A stretch of 8,824 nucleotides of DNA from the NCBI GenBank assembly GCA_027451915.1, contig DAIDHU010000328.1:1-8824 (forward strand), written 5' to 3'. The DNA is from Thiomonas sp. (lineage in GTDB: Bacteria; Pseudomonadota; Gammaproteobacteria; Burkholderiales; Burkholderiaceae_C). The notes under the pieces are model-generated. The model was not told where the DNA came from, did not search any database, and worked only from the letters and a program-made list of their open reading frames with translations. Position numbers and translations under genes: made by a program. Positions 5,172-8,824 of the stretch are shown one piece after another. Each line of letters begins with the position of its first letter. Position 1 is the first letter of the stretch.

Positions 5172-6257
5172 ATGACTCACCATTCCTTGTCGGCCACCCT
5201 GCGCCCGCTGGCGATCGCGCTGGCCGTGATGCTGGTCGCGGGCTGCTCCCGCCACGATGCCGCCCCGGCCGCGGCGGCGGCGCGCGTGGTCGACGCGCGT
5301 ACCGTGACCCTGGCGGCGCAGGAGGCCACGGCGCGCACCATGCTCAGCGGCGTGGTCGCATCCAGCCAGCAGGTGCAGGTCGCCTCTCGCCTGATGGGCT
5401 ACATCCGGGCCTTCGACGTGCACGAGGGGCAGCGCGTGAAGGCCGGTCAGCAGTTGCTGCAGATCGACCCCACCGACATCGAGGGGCAGGTCGCGCAGGC
5501 GCGCGCGGGGCTCGCGCAGGCGCAGGCCAACCTGGCGGACGCGCAGTCCGACTATCAGCGTTTCGGCAATCTCTATCGCGCCGACGCGGTGACCCGCCAG
5601 CAGTGGGACGGCATCCAGCTTCGCTACAAGGTCGCACAGCAGCAGGTCGCGGCGGCACGCGCCGGCTACGACACCGCGGCCTCGCAGATGCGCTACGCCC
5701 GCGTCAGCTCGCCCATCGACGGCGTGGTGGTGCAGAAGATGGCCAACGCGGGAGATCTGGCCACGCCGGGCCGTCCCCTGCTGGTGGTCGAGGGCGAGGG
5801 TCATCTGCAGGTGCGCGTGCAGGTGCCCTCCGAGGTGTTCGCGCGCCTGCGCATCGGCGAGCAGGTCCCGGTGCTCGCCGGCGGCCGGCAACTCCTGGGG
5901 ACGGTGGCCGAGGCGGTCCCGGTGGCCGATCCCCTGAGTCACACCCATGGGGTGAAAATCGACCTGCCGGCCGACGCCGGCCTGCCCAGCGGCACCTTCG
6001 TGCGCGTGGGCTTTGCGCTGGGCAGCGGTCCGCAGCTGCGGGTGCCGGTGGCGGCGCTGGTCGAGCGCGCCGGCATGCAGGGAGTGTTCGTGGTCGACCC
6101 CGGAGGCATCGCCCACTTCCGCCTGGTGCGCACCGGCGAGGTCGCGGGCGACCAGGTCGACGTGCAGGCCGGGTTGCAGCCCGGTGACACCGTGGTCACC
6201 AGCGATCTCGACCAGATGGTCAACGGCGTGAAGGTCGGCGGAGGCCATCGTGGCTGA
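5172..6257 (+). CDS. HlyD-family membrane-fusion adaptor lipoprotein of the RND pump
   Basis: Periplasmic adaptor that bridges the RND permease and the TolC-like duct, 361 aa. The signal ends in a lipobox, VMLVAGC, with Cys25 as the lipid anchor. Next comes the first half of the lipoyl-like domain (GYIRAFDVHEGQRVKAGQQLLQID, about 76-100), an alpha-helical hairpin rich in Ala/Gln (about 103-178), and the second lipoyl half (ARVSSPIDGVVVQKMANAGDLATPG, about 177-200). The beta-barrel (about 205-280) and a membrane-proximal domain ending PGDTVVTSDLDQMVNGVKV follow. No His/Met metal-binding extension is visible, so the sequence gives no support for heavy-metal export. The start is ATG 5172, with GAG about 7 nt upstream. 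The last 8 nt overlap the permease gene. Confidence 0.94.
   Translation: MTHHSLSATLRPLAIALAVMLVAGCSRHDAAPAAAAARVVDARTVTLAAQEATARTMLSGVVASSQQVQVASRLMGYIRAFDVHEGQRVKAGQQLLQIDPTDIEGQVAQARAGLAQAQANLADAQSDYQRFGNLYRADAVTRQQWDGIQLRYKVAQQQVAAARAGYDTAASQMRYARVSSPIDGVVVQKMANAGDLATPGRPLLVVEGEGHLQVRVQVPSEVFARLRIGEQVPVLAGGRQLLGTVAEAVPVADPLSHTHGVKIDLPADAGLPSGTFVRVGFALGSGPQLRVPVAALVERAGMQGVFVVDPGGIAHFRLVRTGEVAGDQVDVQAGLQPGDTVVTSDLDQMVNGVKVGGGHRG
6240..6244 (+). promoter_or_regulatory. ribosome binding site deciding the GTG start of the RND gene
   Basis: GGAGG lies 5 nt before GTG 6250, inside the last codons of the adaptor gene. The alternative ATG at 6268 is 23 nt away with no Shine-Dalgarno of its own, so GTG is preferred and translation is coupled to the adaptor. 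Confidence 0.7.
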
Positions 6258-8824
6258 ACATCTCGGCATGAACAGCGCCGGCCGGCTGGCGCGTGCCTTC
6301 GTCAGCTCCAAGATCACCGCGCTGGTGATGGTGGCGCTGACCCTCGCCGGCGTGCTGGCCCTGCTGGTCACGCCCCGTGAGTACAACCCGCAGATCGTCG
6401 TCCCGGCCGCCAACATCATCGTGGCCAAGCCCGGTGCGGGGCCGCGCGAAATCCACGACCTGGTGGTCAAGCCCCTGGAGGCGATCATGGCCTCGATGTC
6501 GGGCGTGGATCACACCTACGGCTACGCGACCAACGACTTCGGCGTGGTCACGGTGCAGTTCAAGGTCGGCCAGGACCAGCAAAAGAGCCTGGTCAAGATG
6601 TACAACCAGCTGATGCAGAACCTGGACCGCATCCCCCCCGGGGCGATGCAGCCCGTGGTCAAGCCCATCGACGTCGACGACGTGCCCATCCTGACCCTGA
6701 CCCTGAGCTCGAGCAGCCTGGGCCAGAGCCGCCTGCGCGAGGTGGGCACCAAACTCCTCGCGCACCTGCGCGCCACCCCCGGAGTGTCCTTCAGCCAGGT
6801 CGCGGGTGGGGCGCCACGCGCGGTCAACGTCTGGATCTCGCCGGCCAGGCTGGCGGCCGCCGGCATCTCGCTGCAGCAGGTCGACCAGGTGCTGCGCGGC
6901 AGCAACGCGGCGGCCCCGCTGGGCAACGTGGTCGATGCCAACCGGGTGGTCCCTGTGCGCATCGACAGTTTCCTCGGCGGTGCCCGCGATGTCGGGGACA
7001 TCCTGATCGGCGCGCCCGACGGCAAGCCGGTCTACCTGAAGGATGTCGCCAAGGTCGAGGACGGACCCGAGGAGACCGACTCGCTGTCGCATTTCGCCTG
7101 GGGCCCCGCGGCCCAGGGGCGCCCGCAGGGGCAGGAGATGAACGCGGTGACCCTGGTCATCGCCAAAAAGGCCGGCACCAACGCGGTGGTGGTGGTGGAC
7201 TCGGTGCTGCGCAAGCTGCACACCCTCGAATCATGGGCCCTCCCGCAGGGGGTGCATGTCACCATCACCCGCAATGACGGCGCCAAGGCCGACGAGGCGG
7301 TCAACACCCTGGTGGAACACCTCGGCGTGGCCATCATCAGCGTGTCCCTGCTGCTGTGGCTGTTCCTGGGCTGGCGCGAGGCGGCCATCGTCACGCTGAC
7401 CGTGCCCCTGACCCTGTTCGCGGTGCTGACGGTGGACCTGATCGTCGGCGAGACCATCAACCGCATCACCCTGTTCGCCTTGATCCTGTCCCTGGGGCTG
7501 CTGGTCGACGGGGCGATCGTGGTCATCGAGAACATCCACCGCCACCTGCACCACGGGCCGGTCGGCGACTTCGTGCGCACCGTCGTGCATGCCACCAACG
7601 AGATCGGCAACCCGACCAACATGGCCACGCTGGCGGTGATCCTGGCCTTTGTCCCGATGGCCTTCGTCACCGGCATGATGGGGCCGTTCATGCGCCCGAT
7701 CCCGGTCAACGTGCCGGTGGCGATGATCGCCTCCCTGCTGCTGGCCTACACGGTGGTGCCCTGGGCGGCGCGCGCCTGGTTGTCGAAAAAGGCGGCGCGC
7801 GTGCAGTTGCTGCGCGAGCAGCCCCTGGAGGAGGAGCCGGGCGAGCGCGGGGCGCACCAGCCCGACCGACTGCACCGCTCCTACCTGCGCCTGTTCGAGC
7901 CGCTGCTGCGCAGCCGCATGCGGCGAAACCTCATGCTTGCGGCCGTGCTCGTGCTGTTGCTGGCCGCCATGCTGATGCCGGCATGGCAGTTCATCCGGCC
8001 CTCGGGCATGAACGGGCCGCTGTCGCCGCTGGGGGTGGAGCTCAAGATGCTGCCCAACGACAACACCAACAGTTTCCTGGTGGAAATCGACACGCCCGCC
8101 GGCTCGTCGCTGGAGCGCACCGACGAGGTCGCGCGCGCGGTGGGAGACGTGCTGGCGCGCAGCCCCGACGTGGTCGACTACCAGACCTTCGTGGGCATGG
8201 CGGCGCCCATCGACTTCGCGGCACTGGTGCGCGGGGACGATCTCAAGCGCGGGGACAATTTCGCCCAGATCCGGGTCAACCTGCTGCCCAAGGACCGCCG
8301 CGCGATGGCCTCCCACGCCATCGTGCAGCAGCTGCACGAGCAATTGGCGCCCCTGCGCGAGCGCTTCGCCTCCACCTTCATCAAGCTGTACGAGACCCCG
8401 CCGGGGCCACCCGTGCGCTCGCAGGTCATGGCCGAGCTGTACGGCCCCTCCTACGCCAGGCTGCGCACTTTGGCCGGGAATGTCCTGGGGGATTTCGACC
8501 ACACCTACGGCATGATGAACCAGGATGACTCGGTGACCGCCACCACGGCCGAATACCGCATCGTCATCGACCGCAGCAAGGCCGCGCAGTCGGGCATCGT
8601 GCCCGGCCAGGTGATCGGTCTGCTGCACGACTACATGTCGGGGCTGGAAGTCGGGGCCGTGCATCTGGCCGGGGCCGACGAGCCGGTGAGCATCGTGGTG
8701 CGGGTCTCGCGTGCCCAGCGCCAGTCGGCCGGCCAGTTGCTGGACATGCCCATTCGCGGAGCCGGCGGACGCATCGTTCCCCTGGGCGCGATCGCTCGGG
8801 TCGAGCGCACCGACCTGGCCAAAC
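6250..8824 (+). CDS. RND-family efflux permease, N-terminal 858 residues (cut by window edge)
   Basis: Proton-driven inner-membrane pump subunit; the reading frame is open to the window end. First helix about 20-41, followed by the TPREYNPQIVVPAA segment and a first large periplasmic domain (about 42-356) with the porter motif FKVGQDQQKSLVKMYNQL. Helices 2-6 span about 357-504. Helix 4 reads LGLLVDGAIVVIEN, with Asp420 and Glu427 but Gly where drug-type pumps (AcrB) have the second Asp. A charged cytoplasmic linker (about 512-550), helix 7 (about 558-582) and the second periplasmic domain follow, ending within its distal part. The single Asp plus Glu resembles heavy-metal-type pumps, yet the rest looks like an uncharacterised clade often labelled acriflavin resistance. 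The substrate cannot be read from sequence. A histidine-rich loop HRHLHHG follows helix 4. GTG 6250 is the start, 8 nt overlapping the adaptor. Confidence 0.95.
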   Translation, partial: MAEHLGMNSAGRLARAFVSSKITALVMVALTLAGVLALLVTPREYNPQIVVPAANIIVAKPGAGPREIHDLVVKPLEAIMASMSGVDHTYGYATNDFGVVTVQFKVGQDQQKSLVKMYNQLMQNLDRIPPGAMQPVVKPIDVDDVPILTLTLSSSSLGQSRLREVGTKLLAHLRATPGVSFSQVAGGAPRAVNVWISPARLAAAGISLQQVDQVLRGSNAAAPLGNVVDANRVVPVRIDSFLGGARDVGDILIGAPDGKPVYLKDVAKVEDGPEETDSLSHFAWGPAAQGRPQGQEMNAVTLVIAKKAGTNAVVVVDSVLRKLHTLESWALPQGVHVTITRNDGAKADEAVNTLVEHLGVAIISVSLLLWLFLGWREAAIVTLTVPLTLFAVLTVDLIVGETINRITLFALILSLGLLVDGAIVVIENIHRHLHHGPVGDFVRTVVHATNEIGNPTNMATLAVILAFVPMAFVTGMMGPFMRPIPVNVPVAMIASLLLAYTVVPWAARAWLSKKAARVQLLREQPLEEEPGERGAHQPDRLHRSYLRLFEPLLRSRMRRNLMLAAVLVLLLAAMLMPAWQFIRPSGMNGPLSPLGVELKMLPNDNTNSFLVEIDTPAGSSLERTDEVARAVGDVLARSPDVVDYQTFVGMAAPIDFAALVRGDDLKRGDNFAQIRVNLLPKDRRAMASHAIVQQLHEQLAPLRERFASTFIKLYETPPGPPVRSQVMAELYGPSYARLRTLAGNVLGDFDHTYGMMNQDDSVTATTAEYRIVIDRSKAAQSGIVPGQVIGLLHDYMSGLEVGAVHLAGADEPVSIVVRVSRAQRQSAGQLLDMPIRGAGGRIVPLGAIARVERTDLAK

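Noticed and set aside
3650..6488. Long minus-strand open frames opposite the TolC and HlyD genes (up to about 500 codons)
   Set aside because: They are antisense shadows caused by high GC and biased codon use. Their products are His/Gln/Arg/Gly-rich with no family motifs, while the plus-strand frames carry clear domains.
7231..8664. Minus-strand 477-codon open frame opposite the RND gene
   Set aside because: It is antisense to continuous RND coding with recognisable helices and motifs, and its His/Gln-rich composition is typical of a shadow.
1..8824. CRISPR array, insertion sequence, tRNA or integration site
   Set aside because: I looked for regular direct repeats, terminal inverted repeats with a transposase, and cloverleaf-type sequence, and found none. 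Genes are continuous and in uniform high-GC style.

Overview
The window is very GC-rich, with GC-ending codons throughout, and is densely coding. It looks like chromosomal DNA of a high-GC proteobacterium, most likely a betaproteobacterium (Burkholderiales-like). The reasons are a mannose-family EIIA gene overlapping an HPr gene that keeps both His15 and Ser46, a small lipoprotein of a type I associate with Burkholderiales, and a TolC/HlyD/RND cassette whose permease begins with a 'TPREYNPQI' segment seen in RND proteins of environmental and sulfur-oxidising proteobacteria. I cannot name the genus.

Left half (bases 1-3008, all on the minus strand, read right to left): a putative lipoprotein (3008-2373), a mannose-family PTS EIIA protein (2278-1793), HPr (1814-1545, overlapping the EIIA gene by 22 nt), an OmpR-type response regulator (1405-650) and its histidine kinase (630 to beyond base 1, cut by the window edge). 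A strong GC hairpin sits directly on the HPr stop codon, and a 15-bp perfect dyad lies upstream of the response regulator. Enzyme I (ptsI), which commonly follows HPr, is not here. The two-component pair occupies its place.

Right half (3064-8824, plus strand): a small thioredoxin-fold protein with a Tat-like signal and a CSYC active site. After it comes a 142-bp gap holding the only AT-rich promoter-like sequence in the window, and then a tripartite efflux operon: TolC-family outer-membrane factor (3737-5137), HlyD-family lipoprotein adaptor (5172-6257) and RND permease (6250 to beyond the end, overlapping the adaptor by 8 nt). The 142-bp gap contains a 22-bp imperfect dyad over the likely -10 element, a pair of CGGGATTYCCC boxes exactly 50 bp apart, and a 5'-UTR hairpin. 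Together they suggest that the efflux operon is regulated by a repressor encoded elsewhere.

Overall this is a phosphorelay and signalling block divergent from an envelope redox and efflux block. No RNA gene, mobile element, CRISPR array or origin was seen. No stretch over 300 bases lacks a gene. Most gene families are recognisable. The less ordinary points are the orphan EIIA-HPr pair with a Cys-containing EIIA tail, the architecture of the efflux promoter, and the Tat-type thioredoxin.
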